Notes: generated by a model from the sequence alone, not told the origin. A stretch of DNA of 64,000 bases from Mytilus edulis (GCF_963676685.1 NC_092354.1:28118193-28182192); one strand, 5' to 3'. Counted from the first letter of the stretch, positions 10,296 to 23,790 are shown. Made by a program: numbers and translations.

Positions 10296-13200
10296 TCGGT
10301 CAAATGACCGATTTAAGGTAACATCAAATACAATTATCAATACATATAAGAAAATTGTCCAAAAAGTGGTAAAACTTATTGAAATTTAAAAAAAAAAATT
10401 ATAATTCAGTTTTGATTGGTTCAAGTTGACTCCTGATACAATTATCAATACATATTGGAAAGTAATCTTGGTCAAATGACCGATTTGAAGTAGCATCAAT
10501 TACAATTATCGAAAAAAATCAAATTTACAGTTAAATGTCGAAAAGTTACCAATATACCAACAGCAGGTTTGCTGTTGTCAAACCTGCTGTATTATTTACA
10601 ATTATCCTATAAATATGGTCAATTGAAGGTAACATCTGAATGAATTATTCCAAAAGTGGTCAAATTTACTAAAAAAAAGTATTATAATTCTATAATGAAG
10701 GTTTGGTTTGTTCAAATTGACTTCAAATGCATTTGGCAATACATGTTAGAAAGTATTTCAGTCAAATGACCGATTTAAGGTAACATCAAATACAATTATC
10801 AATACATATTAGAAAGTTGTCTTGGTCAAATGACCGATTTAAGGTAACATCAAATACAATTATCAATACCTATTAGAAAGTTGTCTTGGTCAAATGACCG
10901 ATTTAAGGTAACATCAATTACAATTATCAAAAAAATGGTCAAATATACAGTAAAATATCGAAAAGTTATAAATATACCTACAACAGGTATGCTATTGTAT
11001 TATTTACAATTATCCTATAAATATGGCCAATTGAAGGTAACATCTGACTGAATAATTCCAAAAGTGGTAAAATTTACTAAAAAAGTATTATAATTCTATA
11101 ATGAAGGTTTGGTTTGTTGAAATTGACTTCAAATGCAGTTGTCAATGCACGTTTAAAAGTATTTCGGTCAAATGACCGATTTAAGGTAACGTCAAATACA
11201 ATTATCAATACATATAAGAAAGTTGTCTTGTTCAAATGACCGATTTAAAGTAACATCAACTACAAAAATCAATACATATTAGAAAGTTGTCTTGGTCAAA
11301 TGACCGATTTAAGATAACATCAATTACAATTATCAAAAAAAATTATGAAATTTACAGTAAAATGTCAAAATCTTATCAATATACAAACAACAGGTTTGCT
11401 GTTGTATTATTAACAATTATCCTATAAATATGATCAATTGAAGTAAACATCTAAATGAAGTATCTGAAAAGTAGTAAAATTTTCTAAAAAAGTATAATGA
11501 TTCGATAATGAAGGTTTGGTTGGTCCAAATTGACTTCAAATCGATTGTCAATACATGTGAGAAAGTTGTCTTAGTCAAATGACCAATTTAAGGTAACATG
11601 AAATACAATTATCAATACATATTAGAAGTTGTCTTGGTCAAATGACCGATTTAAGGTAACATCAATTACAATTATCAATACATATTAGAAGGTTGTCTTG
11701 GTCAAATGACCGATTTAAGGTAACATCAATTACAATTATCAGAAAAAATGTTCAAATTTACAGTAAAATGTCGAAAAGTTATAAATACCTACAGCAGGTT
11801 TGCTATTGTATTATTTACAATTATCTTATAAATCTGGTGAATTAAAGGAAACATCTGAATGGATTATCCAAAAAGTGGTAAAATTTACTAAAAAGAATTA
11901 TAATTCTATAATGAAGGTTTGGTTGGTCCAAATTGACTTCAAATACATTTGTCAATACATATTGGGAAATATCTCGGTCAAATGACCGATTTAAGGTAAC
12001 ATCAAATATAATTATCATAACATATAAGAAAATTGTCCAAAAAGTGGTAAAATTTATTGAAATTTAAAAAAAAAATTATAGTTAAGTTTTGATTGGTTCA
12101 AGTTGACTCCTGATACAATTATCAAAACATATTAGAAAGTTGTCTTAGTCAAATGACCGATTTGAAGTAGCATCAATTACAATTATCGAAAAAAAAATCA
12201 AATTTACAGTTAAATGTCGAAAAGTTATCAATATACCAACAGCAGGTTTAATGTTGTATTATTTACAATTATCCTATAAATATGGTCAATTGAAGGTAAC
12301 ATCTGAATGAATTATTCCAAAAGTGGTCAAATTTACTAAAAAAAGTATTATAATTCTTTAATGAAGGTTTGGTTTGTTCAAATTGAGTTCAAATGCATTT
12401 GTCAATACATGTTAGAAAGAATTTCGGTCAAATGACCGATTTAAGGTAACATCAAATACAATTATCAATACCTATTAGAAAGTTGTCTTGGTCAAATGAC
12501 CGATTTAAGGTAACATCAATTACAATTATCAATACATATTAGAAGGTTGTCTTGGTCAAATGACCGACTTAAGGTAAAATCAATTACAATTATCAAAAAA
12601 AAATCAAATTTACAGTAAAATGTCGAAAAGTTATAAATACCTTCAGCAGGTTTGCTATTGTTATATTTACAATTATCCTATAAATATGGTCAATTGAAGG
12701 TAACATCTGACTGAAGAATTCCAAAAGTGGTAAAATTTATTAAAAAAGTATTATAGTTCTATAATGAAGTTTTTGTTTGTTCAAATTGACTTCAAATGCA
12801 TTTATCAAAACAGGTTAGAAAGTATTTCGGTCAAATAACCGATTTAAGGTAACATCAAATACAATTATCAATACATGTTAAAAAGTTGTCTTAGTCAAAT
12901 GACCGATTTAAGGTAACATCAAATACAATTATCAATACATGTTAAAAAGTTGTTTTGGTCAAATGACTGATTAAAGGTAACACCAAATACAATTATCAAT
13001 ACATGTTAAAAGTTGTCTTGGTCAAATGACCGATTTAAGATAACATCAATTACAATTATCAAAAAAATGATGAAATTTACAGTATAATGTCGAAATCTTA
13101 TTAATATACAAACAACAGGTTTGTTTTATTAACAATTATCCTATAAGTATGATCAATTGAAGTAAACATCTAAATGAAGTATCTGAAAAGTAGTAAAATT

Positions 13201-14920
13201 TACTAAAAAAGTAAAATGATTCGATAATGAAGGTTTGGTTGGTCCAAATTGGCTTCAAATACATTTGTCAACACATGTGAGAAAGTTGTCTTAGTCAAAT
13301 GACCAACTTAAGGTAACATAAAATACAATTATCAATACATATTAGAAGTTGTCTTGGTCAAATGACCGATTTAAGGTAACATCAATTACAATTATCAATA
13401 CATATTAGAAGGTTGTCTTGGTCAAATGACCGATTTGACGTAGCATCAATAACAATTATCGAAAAAAAATCAAATTTACAGTTAAATGTCGAAAAGTTAT
13501 CAATATACCAACAGGTTTGCTGTTGTATTATTTACAATTATCCTATAAATATGGTCAATTGAAGGTAACATCTGAATGAGTTATTGCAAAAGTGGTCAAA
13601 TTTACTAAACAAAGTATTATAATTCTATAAAGTATTATAATTCTATAATGAAGGTTCGGTTTGTTCAAATTGACTTCAAGTGCATTTGTCAATACATGTT
13701 ACAAAGTATTTCGGTCAAATGACCGATTTAAGGTAACATTAAATACAATTATCAATACATATTAGAAAGTTGTCTTGGTCAAATGACCGATTAAAAGTAA
13801 TATCAAATACAATTATCAATACCTATTAGGAGGTTGTCTTGGTCAAATGACCGATTTAAGGTAACATCATTTACAATTATCAAAAAAATGGTCAAATTTA
13901 CAGAAAAATGTCGAAAAGTTATAAATATACCTACAACAGGTTTGCTATGTTTTATTTACAATTATCCTATAAATATGGTCAATTGAAAGTAACATCTGAC
14001 TCAATAATTTCAAAAGTGGTAAAATTTACTAAAAAAGTATTATAATTCTGTAATGACGGTTTGGTTTGTTGAAATTGATCTCAAATGCAGTTGTCAATAC
14101 ACGTTAGAGAGTATTTCGGTCGAATGACCGATTTAAGGTAACATCAAATACAATTATCAATACATATTAGAAAGTTGTCTTGGTCAAATGACCGATTTAA
14201 GACCAACATCAATTTCAATTATCAAAAGAATGGTCAAATTTACAGTAAAATGTCGAAAAGTTATTAATATGCCTACAACAGGTTTGCTATTGTATAATTT
14301 TCACTTATCCTATAAATTTGGTCAGTTAAAGGAAACATCTGAATGGATTATTCAAAAAGTGGTAAAATTTACTATAAAAAGAATTATAATTCTATAATGA
14401 AGGTTTGGTTGGTCAAAATTGACTTCAAATTCATTTGTCAATACATATTAGTAAATATCTCGGTCAAATGACCGATTTAAGGTAACATCAAATACAATTA
14501 TCAATACATATAAGAAAATTGTCCAAAAAGTGGTAAAATTTATTGAAATTTAAAAAAAAATTATAGTTCAGTTTTGATTGGTTCAAGTTGACTCCTGATA
14601 CAATTATCAATACATATTAGAAAGTTATCTTGGTCAAATGACCGATTTGAAGTAGCATCAATTACAATTATCGAAAAAAAATCAAATTTACAGTTAAATG
14701 TCGAAAAGTTATCAATATACCAACAGCAGGTTCGCTGTTGTCAAACCTGCTGTATTATTTACAATTATCCTATAAATATGGTCAATTGAAGGTAACATCT
14801 GAATGAATTATTCCAAAAGTGGTCAAATTTACAAAAAAAAAGTATTATAATTCTATAATGAAGGTTTGGTTTGTTCAAATTGACTTCAAATGCAATTGGC
14901 AATACATGTTAGAAAGTATT
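10296..14920. repeat. 4,625-bp higher-order unit, copy 1
   Basis: Position n matches n+4625 wherever I compared them, from 10296 to 14972 (paired with 14921-19597). This includes fragments deviating from the satellite consensus, such as AACCTGCTGTATTATT at 10578 and 15203. I saw one substitution: A at 12420 against T at 17045. Confidence 0.85.
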
Positions 14921-17900
14921 TCGGTCAAATGACCGATTTAAGGTAACATCAAATACAATTATCAATACATATAAGAAAATTGTCCAAAAAGTGGTAAAAC
15001 TTATTGAAATTTAAAAAAAAAAATTATAATTCAGTTTTGATTGGTTCAAGTTGACTCCTGATACAATTATCAATACATATTGGAAAGTAATCTTGGTCAA
15101 ATGACCGATTTGAAGTAGCATCAATTACAATTATCGAAAAAAATCAAATTTACAGTTAAATGTCGAAAAGTTACCAATATACCAACAGCAGGTTTGCTGT
15201 TGTCAAACCTGCTGTATTATTTACAATTATCCTATAAATATGGTCAATTGAAGGTAACATCTGAATGAATTATTCCAAAAGTGGTCAAATTTACTAAAAA
15301 AAAGTATTATAATTCTATAATGAAGGTTTGGTTTGTTCAAATTGACTTCAAATGCATTTGGCAATACATGTTAGAAAGTATTTCAGTCAAATGACCGATT
15401 TAAGGTAACATCAAATACAATTATCAATACATATTAGAAAGTTGTCTTGGTCAAATGACCGATTTAAGGTAACATCAAATACAATTATCAATACCTATTA
15501 GAAAGTTGTCTTGGTCAAATGACCGATTTAAGGTAACATCAATTACAATTATCAAAAAAATGGTCAAATATACAGTAAAATATCGAAAAGTTATAAATAT
15601 ACCTACAACAGGTATGCTATTGTATTATTTACAATTATCCTATAAATATGGCCAATTGAAGGTAACATCTGACTGAATAATTCCAAAAGTGGTAAAATTT
15701 ACTAAAAAAGTATTATAATTCTATAATGAAGGTTTGGTTTGTTGAAATTGACTTCAAATGCAGTTGTCAATGCACGTTTAAAAGTATTTCGGTCAAATGA
15801 CCGATTTAAGGTAACGTCAAATACAATTATCAATACATATAAGAAAGTTGTCTTGTTCAAATGACCGATTTAAAGTAACATCAACTACAAAAATCAATAC
15901 ATATTAGAAAGTTGTCTTGGTCAAATGACCGATTTAAGATAACATCAATTACAATTATCAAAAAAAATTATGAAATTTACAGTAAAATGTCAAAATCTTA
16001 TCAATATACAAACAACAGGTTTGCTGTTGTATTATTAACAATTATCCTATAAATATGATCAATTGAAGTAAACATCTAAATGAAGTATCTGAAAAGTAGT
16101 AAAATTTTCTAAAAAAGTATAATGATTCGATAATGAAGGTTTGGTTGGTCCAAATTGACTTCAAATCGATTGTCAATACATGTGAGAAAGTTGTCTTAGT
16201 CAAATGACCAATTTAAGGTAACATGAAATACAATTATCAATACATATTAGAAGTTGTCTTGGTCAAATGACCGATTTAAGGTAACATCAATTACAATTAT
16301 CAATACATATTAGAAGGTTGTCTTGGTCAAATGACCGATTTAAGGTAACATCAATTACAATTATCAGAAAAAATGTTCAAATTTACAGTAAAATGTCGAA
16401 AAGTTATAAATACCTACAGCAGGTTTGCTATTGTATTATTTACAATTATCTTATAAATCTGGTGAATTAAAGGAAACATCTGAATGGATTATCCAAAAAG
16501 TGGTAAAATTTACTAAAAAGAATTATAATTCTATAATGAAGGTTTGGTTGGTCCAAATTGACTTCAAATACATTTGTCAATACATATTGGGAAATATCTC
16601 GGTCAAATGACCGATTTAAGGTAACATCAAATATAATTATCATAACATATAAGAAAATTGTCCAAAAAGTGGTAAAATTTATTGAAATTTAAAAAAAAAA
16701 TTATAGTTAAGTTTTGATTGGTTCAAGTTGACTCCTGATACAATTATCAAAACATATTAGAAAGTTGTCTTAGTCAAATGACCGATTTGAAGTAGCATCA
16801 ATTACAATTATCGAAAAAAAAATCAAATTTACAGTTAAATGTCGAAAAGTTATCAATATACCAACAGCAGGTTTAATGTTGTATTATTTACAATTATCCT
16901 ATAAATATGGTCAATTGAAGGTAACATCTGAATGAATTATTCCAAAAGTGGTCAAATTTACTAAAAAAAGTATTATAATTCTTTAATGAAGGTTTGGTTT
17001 GTTCAAATTGAGTTCAAATGCATTTGTCAATACATGTTAGAAAGTATTTCGGTCAAATGACCGATTTAAGGTAACATCAAATACAATTATCAATACCTAT
17101 TAGAAAGTTGTCTTGGTCAAATGACCGATTTAAGGTAACATCAATTACAATTATCAATACATATTAGAAGGTTGTCTTGGTCAAATGACCGACTTAAGGT
17201 AAAATCAATTACAATTATCAAAAAAAAATCAAATTTACAGTAAAATGTCGAAAAGTTATAAATACCTTCAGCAGGTTTGCTATTGTTATATTTACAATTA
17301 TCCTATAAATATGGTCAATTGAAGGTAACATCTGACTGAAGAATTCCAAAAGTGGTAAAATTTATTAAAAAAGTATTATAGTTCTATAATGAAGTTTTTG
17401 TTTGTTCAAATTGACTTCAAATGCATTTATCAAAACAGGTTAGAAAGTATTTCGGTCAAATAACCGATTTAAGGTAACATCAAATACAATTATCAATACA
17501 TGTTAAAAAGTTGTCTTAGTCAAATGACCGATTTAAGGTAACATCAAATACAATTATCAATACATGTTAAAAAGTTGTTTTGGTCAAATGACTGATTAAA
17601 GGTAACACCAAATACAATTATCAATACATGTTAAAAGTTGTCTTGGTCAAATGACCGATTTAAGATAACATCAATTACAATTATCAAAAAAATGATGAAA
17701 TTTACAGTATAATGTCGAAATCTTATTAATATACAAACAACAGGTTTGTTTTATTAACAATTATCCTATAAGTATGATCAATTGAAGTAAACATCTAAAT
17801 GAAGTATCTGAAAAGTAGTAAAATTTACTAAAAAAGTAAAATGATTCGATAATGAAGGTTTGGTTGGTCCAAATTGGCTTCAAATACATTTGTCAACACA

Positions 17901-19545
17901 TGTGAGAAAGTTGTCTTAGTCAAATGACCAACTTAAGGTAACATAAAATACAATTATCAATACATATTAGAAGTTGTCTTGGTCAAATGACCGATTTAAG
18001 GTAACATCAATTACAATTATCAATACATATTAGAAGGTTGTCTTGGTCAAATGACCGATTTGACGTAGCATCAATAACAATTATCGAAAAAAAATCAAAT
18101 TTACAGTTAAATGTCGAAAAGTTATCAATATACCAACAGGTTTGCTGTTGTATTATTTACAATTATCCTATAAATATGGTCAATTGAAGGTAACATCTGA
18201 ATGAGTTATTGCAAAAGTGGTCAAATTTACTAAACAAAGTATTATAATTCTATAAAGTATTATAATTCTATAATGAAGGTTCGGTTTGTTCAAATTGACT
18301 TCAAGTGCATTTGTCAATACATGTTACAAAGTATTTCGGTCAAATGACCGATTTAAGGTAACATTAAATACAATTATCAATACATATTAGAAAGTTGTCT
18401 TGGTCAAATGACCGATTAAAAGTAATATCAAATACAATTATCAATACCTATTAGGAGGTTGTCTTGGTCAAATGACCGATTTAAGGTAACATCATTTACA
18501 ATTATCAAAAAAATGGTCAAATTTACAGAAAAATGTCGAAAAGTTATAAATATACCTACAACAGGTTTGCTATGTTTTATTTACAATTATCCTATAAATA
18601 TGGTCAATTGAAAGTAACATCTGACTCAATAATTTCAAAAGTGGTAAAATTTACTAAAAAAGTATTATAATTCTGTAATGACGGTTTGGTTTGTTGAAAT
18701 TGATCTCAAATGCAGTTGTCAATACACGTTAGAGAGTATTTCGGTCGAATGACCGATTTAAGGTAACATCAAATACAATTATCAATACATATTAGAAAGT
18801 TGTCTTGGTCAAATGACCGATTTAAGACCAACATCAATTTCAATTATCAAAAGAATGGTCAAATTTACAGTAAAATGTCGAAAAGTTATTAATATGCCTA
18901 CAACAGGTTTGCTATTGTATAATTTTCACTTATCCTATAAATTTGGTCAGTTAAAGGAAACATCTGAATGGATTATTCAAAAAGTGGTAAAATTTACTAT
19001 AAAAAGAATTATAATTCTATAATGAAGGTTTGGTTGGTCAAAATTGACTTCAAATTCATTTGTCAATACATATTAGTAAATATCTCGGTCAAATGACCGA
19101 TTTAAGGTAACATCAAATACAATTATCAATACATATAAGAAAATTGTCCAAAAAGTGGTAAAATTTATTGAAATTTAAAAAAAAATTATAGTTCAGTTTT
19201 GATTGGTTCAAGTTGACTCCTGATACAATTATCAATACATATTAGAAAGTTATCTTGGTCAAATGACCGATTTGAAGTAGCATCAATTACAATTATCGAA
19301 AAAAAATCAAATTTACAGTTAAATGTCGAAAAGTTATCAATATACCAACAGCAGGTTCGCTGTTGTCAAACCTGCTGTATTATTTACAATTATCCTATAA
19401 ATATGGTCAATTGAAGGTAACATCTGAATGAATTATTCCAAAAGTGGTCAAATTTACAAAAAAAAAGTATTATAATTCTATAATGAAGGTTTGGTTTGTT
19501 CAAATTGACTTCAAATGCAATTGGCAATACATGTTAGAAAGTATT
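14921..19545. repeat. 4,625-bp higher-order unit, copy 2
   Basis: Tandem second copy of the preceding block. Identity continues about 52 bp into the next sequence (to 19597) and then breaks. Such near-identity against much greater divergence among the basic monomers means a very recent unequal exchange or an assembly duplication. Confidence 0.85.
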
Positions 19546-20399
19546 TCGGTCAAATGACCGATTTAAGGTAACATCAAATACAATTATCAATACATATTAG
19601 AAAGTTGTCTTGGTCAAATTACCGATTTAAGGTAACATCAAATACAATTATCAATACCTATTAGAAAGTTGTCTTGGTCAAATGACCGATTTAAGGTAAC
19701 ATCAATTACAATTATCCAAAAAATGGTCAAATTTACAGTAAAATGTCGAAAAGTTATTAATATGCCTACAACAGGTTTGCTATTGTATAATTTTCACTTA
19801 TCCTATAAATCGGGTCAATTAAAGGAAACATCTGAATGGGTTATCCAACAGTGGTCAAATTTTCTAAAAAAAAGTATTATAATTCTATTATGCAGGTTTG
19901 GTTTGTTCAAGTTGACTTCAAATGCAATTGTCAATACATGTTAGAAAGTATTTCGGTCAAATGACCGATTTAAGGTAACATCAAATACAATTATCAATAC
20001 ATATTAGAAGGTTGTCTTGGTCAAATGACCGATTAAAGGTAACATCAATTACAATTATAAAAAAAATGTTCAAATTTACAGTAAAATGTCGAAAAGTTAT
20101 AAATACCTACAGCAGGTTTGCTATTGTATTATTTACAATTATCCTATAAATCTGGTCAATTAAAGGAAACATCTGAATGGATTGTCCAAAAAGTGGTAAA
20201 ATTTACTAAAAAAAAGAATTATAATTCTATAATGAAGGTTTGGTTAGTCCTAATTGACTTCAAATACATTTGTCAATACATATTAGAAAATATCTCGGTC
20301 AAATGACCGATTTAAGGTAACATCAAATATATTTATCAATACATATAAGAAAATTGTTCAAAAAGTGGTAAAATTTATTGAAATTTTGTTTTCTCCAAA

Positions 20400-21039
20400 T
20401 CTATGGCAGATCTAACATATAACGTCACAATTCAATAACGCAATATTACATTAATCTGAGACATGTGTGAAAACATAAAATCTTAAAACAGAATATATAT
20501 GTTAAAGATGTTTATTTGTATTGGAAAAACAATGATGAATTGCCAAGGTTTAAAGAATTGTAATAATTATCAATATGATTGATATTTTCAGATACAACAA
20601 ACAGGACCAAGAGGAGTAGTGAGGGAGGAGGAGTAGAGGATGTTGTAAATAGTTTATATACGGGAAGTGAAAATGACACTGAACATGATAGTAGATGTAC
20701 ACAATGATGTAAATATAAATGTAGTTTTAGATCATGTTGATAGTGATAACAGTGAGAAAAATGAACCTTATCATGTTAAACCCAAACAAGGAAAATTTAA
20801 AGCAGGCAGATGATCAGCAGCAAAGATGTTAAACAATAAAGTTCAGGCAAAAAGGATGGCATTAAGCCGAATTATGAATGAGTTGACCAACTTCTAAACT
20901 GTGCGTCAAAAAAGTTTCAATGGAAGCGAACTGTTCAAATTGCCGTTTAAACATACTGGAAAGAAGCAATAATTTCATCCGGAAAAAGCTACATCTTAAC
21001 ATAGACGCATACAATCCTGTGACGGAGCTAGATTTCCTG
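20400..21039 (+). pseudogene. Decayed two-exon gene remnant, right copy
   Basis: This is the inverted counterpart of the left flank. Non-coding text at 20453-20590 (TCTGAGACATGTGTGAAAACAT, AAAGATGTTTATTTG, AATTGCCA) is the reverse complement of about 8060-8180. TTTTCAG is followed by the acidic exon (RSSEGGGVEDVVN, then SDNSEKNEPY), with stops and frameshifts. It then gives VQAKRMALSRIMNEL and a second open segment at 20887-21039: SKLCVKKVSMEANCSNCRLN, then ERSNNFIRKKLHLNIDAYNP and VTELDFL, ending at CTG followed by GTAAGG (donor). The NCSNC pair could bind metal. The protein family is not recognised. Confidence 0.55.
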
Positions 21040-21069
21040 GTAAGGTAAGATAACCAAACAACAAACATA

Positions 21070-21243
21070 CAAACAACAAATAACCAGGTACAACAATTGT
21101 CAATAATTTTTTCCCCGTCACACAGTTATTGGAAAATATATTTGTCGTTTGATGTTTCTTTCAAACAAAGGAGTTTTGATATGTTTGTCTGTGACATTAG
21201 GTACATTGCATGCATGTTGTCATTATATAGCTCTTTTCCCAGG
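21070..21243. other. Short unassigned spacer
   Basis: Intron-like sequence after the GTAAGG donor; nothing recognised. Confidence 0.3.
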
Positions 21244-21655
21244 GGACACACTGTGTAACATCGCCACCGGAATTGGGTACTAACGAAGCGGACAGAAATA
21301 TAAAAAGAGTAAACAAGTTAAGAATTCATTCAATTTAAAGCATTTCCACTCATTTGATGAGGGTGCCGCTTAAGAAATGATTTTCTGATATATATTTCTT
21401 TAAATAATTAGGCCGATAAGTACAAAATTAATACATGATGTTGTGTAATACTCCATAACTTGCCACTTAGTACCGGAAAATTTTGAGGTCGATCGTCCTC
21501 TGTCGCCCCAATCTCAAAATATTGAACTGTTTTTCATTATTTTTCCAGACACATTTTTAGATTCTCATAGTGTGGCATTATATTTACTGAAATTTGTTGT
21601 CAAAAAGATGTATTTTAAAGAATATAGACCATAATGAATAAAGTCTAGGGTACGG
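21244..21655. repeat. Long inverted repeat, left arm
   Basis: The reverse complement of this arm is found at 25030-25450. Shared blocks include CATCGCCACCGGAA, GGGTACTAACGAAGC, TTAAAGAAATATATATCAG, CTTGCCACTTAGTACCGGAA, TCGATCGTCCTCTGTCG and ATTGAACTGTTTTTCATT. The arms differ by scattered substitutions and small indels, so this is not an assembly fold-back. No coding capacity is seen. Confidence 0.8.
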
Positions 21656-21889
21656 CAACTTGCTCGTGTTGACAAATTTACTGTATGGCAACTTGTTTTT
21701 AACTGTATGGCAACTTTCCAATTATAGAATAGTTATTTACCGTACTTTCAAAGAAAATAAAGTATCAGATACAAATATCTTAGGTGGGAGAGGTACCTTT
21801 TTATGTTAAACTGTTTTTGTCCTTTTTATGGAAAGCGGAATCGTCCATAGATTTGATTTCCAATAGTAATAATGGTGAATTTAATCTCT

Positions 21890-23259
21890 TTTTAGCTCAC
21901 CTGTCCCGAAGGGACAAGTGAGCTTATGCCATCACTTGGCGTCCGTCGTCGTAAACTATTTCAAGAATCTTCTCCTCTGAAACTACCTGGCCAAATACTT
22001 TCAAACTTTAACTGAATGTTCCTTAGGGTATCTAATTTATAAATTGTATCCGAAGTTTTGATCTATCAACAAACATGGTCGCCATTGCTAAAAATAGAAC
22101 ATAGGGGTCAAATGCAGTTTTTGGCTTATAACTCAAAAACCAAAGCATTTAGAGCAAATCTGACATGGGGTAATATTGTTTATCAGGTCAAGATCTATCT
22201 GCCCTGAAATTTTCAGATGAATCAGACAACCTGTTGTTGGGTTGCTGCCCCTGAATTGATAATTTTAAGGAAATTTTGCTGTTTTTGGTTATTATCTTGA
22301 ATATTATTATAGATAGAGATAAACTGTAAACAGCAATAATGTTAAGCAAAGTAAGATTTAAAAATAAGTCAAATGACGGAAATGGTCAGTTGACCCCTTT
22401 AGGAGTTATTGCCCTTTATAGTCAATTTTTAACCATTTTTCGTAAATCTTAAAAATCTTTTACAAAATTCTTCTCCTCTGAAACTACTGGGCCAAATACT
22501 TCCAAACTTTAACTGAATGTTCCTTAGGGTATCTAGTTTGTAAATTGTATCCGAAGTTATGATCTATCAACAAACATGGTCGCCATTGCTAAAAATAGAA
22601 CATAGAGGTCAAATACAGTTTTTGGCTTATAACTGAAAAACCAAAGCATTTAGAGCAAATCTGACCGGGGGTTTTATTGTTTATCGGGTCAAGATCTACA
22701 ATGTATCTGCCCTGAAATTTTCAGATGAATCAGACAACCTGTTGTTGGGTTGCTGCCCCTGAATTGATAATTTTAAGGAAATTTTGCTGTTTTTGTTTAT
22801 TATCTTGAATATAATTATAGATAGAAATAAACTGTAAACAGCAATGAGGTTCAGCAAAGTAAGATCTTCAATTAAGTCAATTTGACCAAAATTGTCAATT
22901 GACCCCTTAAGGAGTTATTACCCTTTAAGGACTTTTTTTCGCAATTTGTTCATCATGTTGACTTACTTTAAAAAATCTTCTCCTTTGAAACTGCTGTATC
23001 AATTTCAGCCAAACTTAGGCTAAATGAGTTTCAGAGTATTTAGTATAAATTTTATATTTTATTTCCTTGTATGTCAAGAAACATAGCTACTATGGCTAAA
23101 ATAGAACATAGGAGAAAATGATTATATTTTTAGCTTTTGAAGAAAATAGGACGATCCAAAAAACATTTAAATAAATTGAAAAGCCAAAATAATCATTGAT
23201 GAGAGATTTAACCAAAAGAATTAAGGTGAGCGATTCAGGCTCTTGAGAGCCTCTTGTTT
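21890..23259 (+). repeat. TTTTAGCTCACCTG element, full-length copy with internal tandem repeats
   Basis: It begins TTTTTAGCTCACCTG with the hairpin CACCTGTCCCGAAGGGACAAGTG, and ends GGTGAGCGATTCAGGCTCTTGAGAGCCTC. CTCACC near the start and GGTGAG near the end are inverted. The body contains three successive copies of a unit of about 505 bp, starting at TCTTCTCCTCTGAAACTAC (21968, 22472 and, diverged, 22977). Each has AAAAATAGAACATAG, TTTTTGGCTTATAACT and, where complete, CAACCTGTTGTTGGGTTGCTGCCCC. There is no protein-coding gene. It is a non-autonomous element; the class is uncertain. Confidence 0.8.
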
Positions 23260-23790
23260 TGTGTAACCATAGCAAAAATCAGCATTTATTTGATACCAAA
23301 TATTGGGAAATAGGAGGTTGAACATGTCACAAAGATCTTAAAACCTTGGTCCAGAGGAAAATTTCGATCAATAAGAGTGATACCTTTCCTGAAACCATAG
23401 ACATATATCTATCAAGAGGTGAAAAAAATCATATGCATTTCTGCTGTTTTTTCCATAAAATTGAATTGAAAAGATCGAGCGTCAAATCTTTGCTGAAAAA
23501 ACAATATAAAATGACTTATAAAACATGCTAAAAACAATCTTAATGTTCATATAAACCCACTAGGAAGGCTATTATATTATTATTCAACTATTTTAAAATC
23601 AATTCAATTGTACCAAAGACTTGCATATTTAGAAAATTTACCATGGCTATAATGCGGAACTAAACTTGTAACTGTGTATTGGTATACCTGAAGCTGTTTG
23701 CTAAATGAGCAATCAAAGTTCAATGTTTGTTTCTACAAACATATACATGAACCAAAAATTAAAAAAATAAATAAATACAAAGACTATATA
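23260..23790. other. Unassigned sequence
   Basis: The small frame at 23346-23531 shows no motif. Nothing else was seen. Confidence 0.3.

Larger units (their letters stand above)
9182..20386. repeat. 11.2-kb satellite array
   Basis: Two kinds of units alternate. A short unit of about 67 bp (GACCGATTTAAGGTAACATC, AATACAATTATCAATACATATTAGAAAGTTGTCTTG) occurs one to four times in a row. It is then joined to a block of about 230 bp containing GTCGAAAAGTTAT, ACAGCAGGTTTGCTATTG, ACAATTATCCTATAAATATGG and TATAATTCTATAATGAAGGTTTGG. Almost every short unit carries the dyad GGTCA-AA-TGACC, often extended to TCGGTCA-AA-TGACCGA. Variants lacking the block or carrying TTTGATTGGTTCAAGTTGAC recur in order, so the array has higher-order structure. 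All open frames in it are repeats of one another and not genes. The flanks are decayed mobile-element coding DNA in opposite orientations. Confidence 0.9.

Noticed and set aside
11800..11985. Small open frame repeated at 16425 and, in variants, at 20118
   Set aside because: It is identical or near-identical because it lies in the satellite and its 4,625-bp duplication. There is no protein-like composition.
14188..14397. 69-residue frame repeated at 18813
   Set aside because: Satellite DNA read as protein; same explanation.
9182..20386. CRISPR-like array of 67-bp repeats
   Set aside because: Units are contiguous satellite monomers without unique spacers, in eukaryotic repeat-rich DNA.
20862..21068. 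Minus-strand 68-residue frame
   Set aside because: The plus strand has the coding-like exon ending at a GTAAGG donor and matches the partner copy's gene order.
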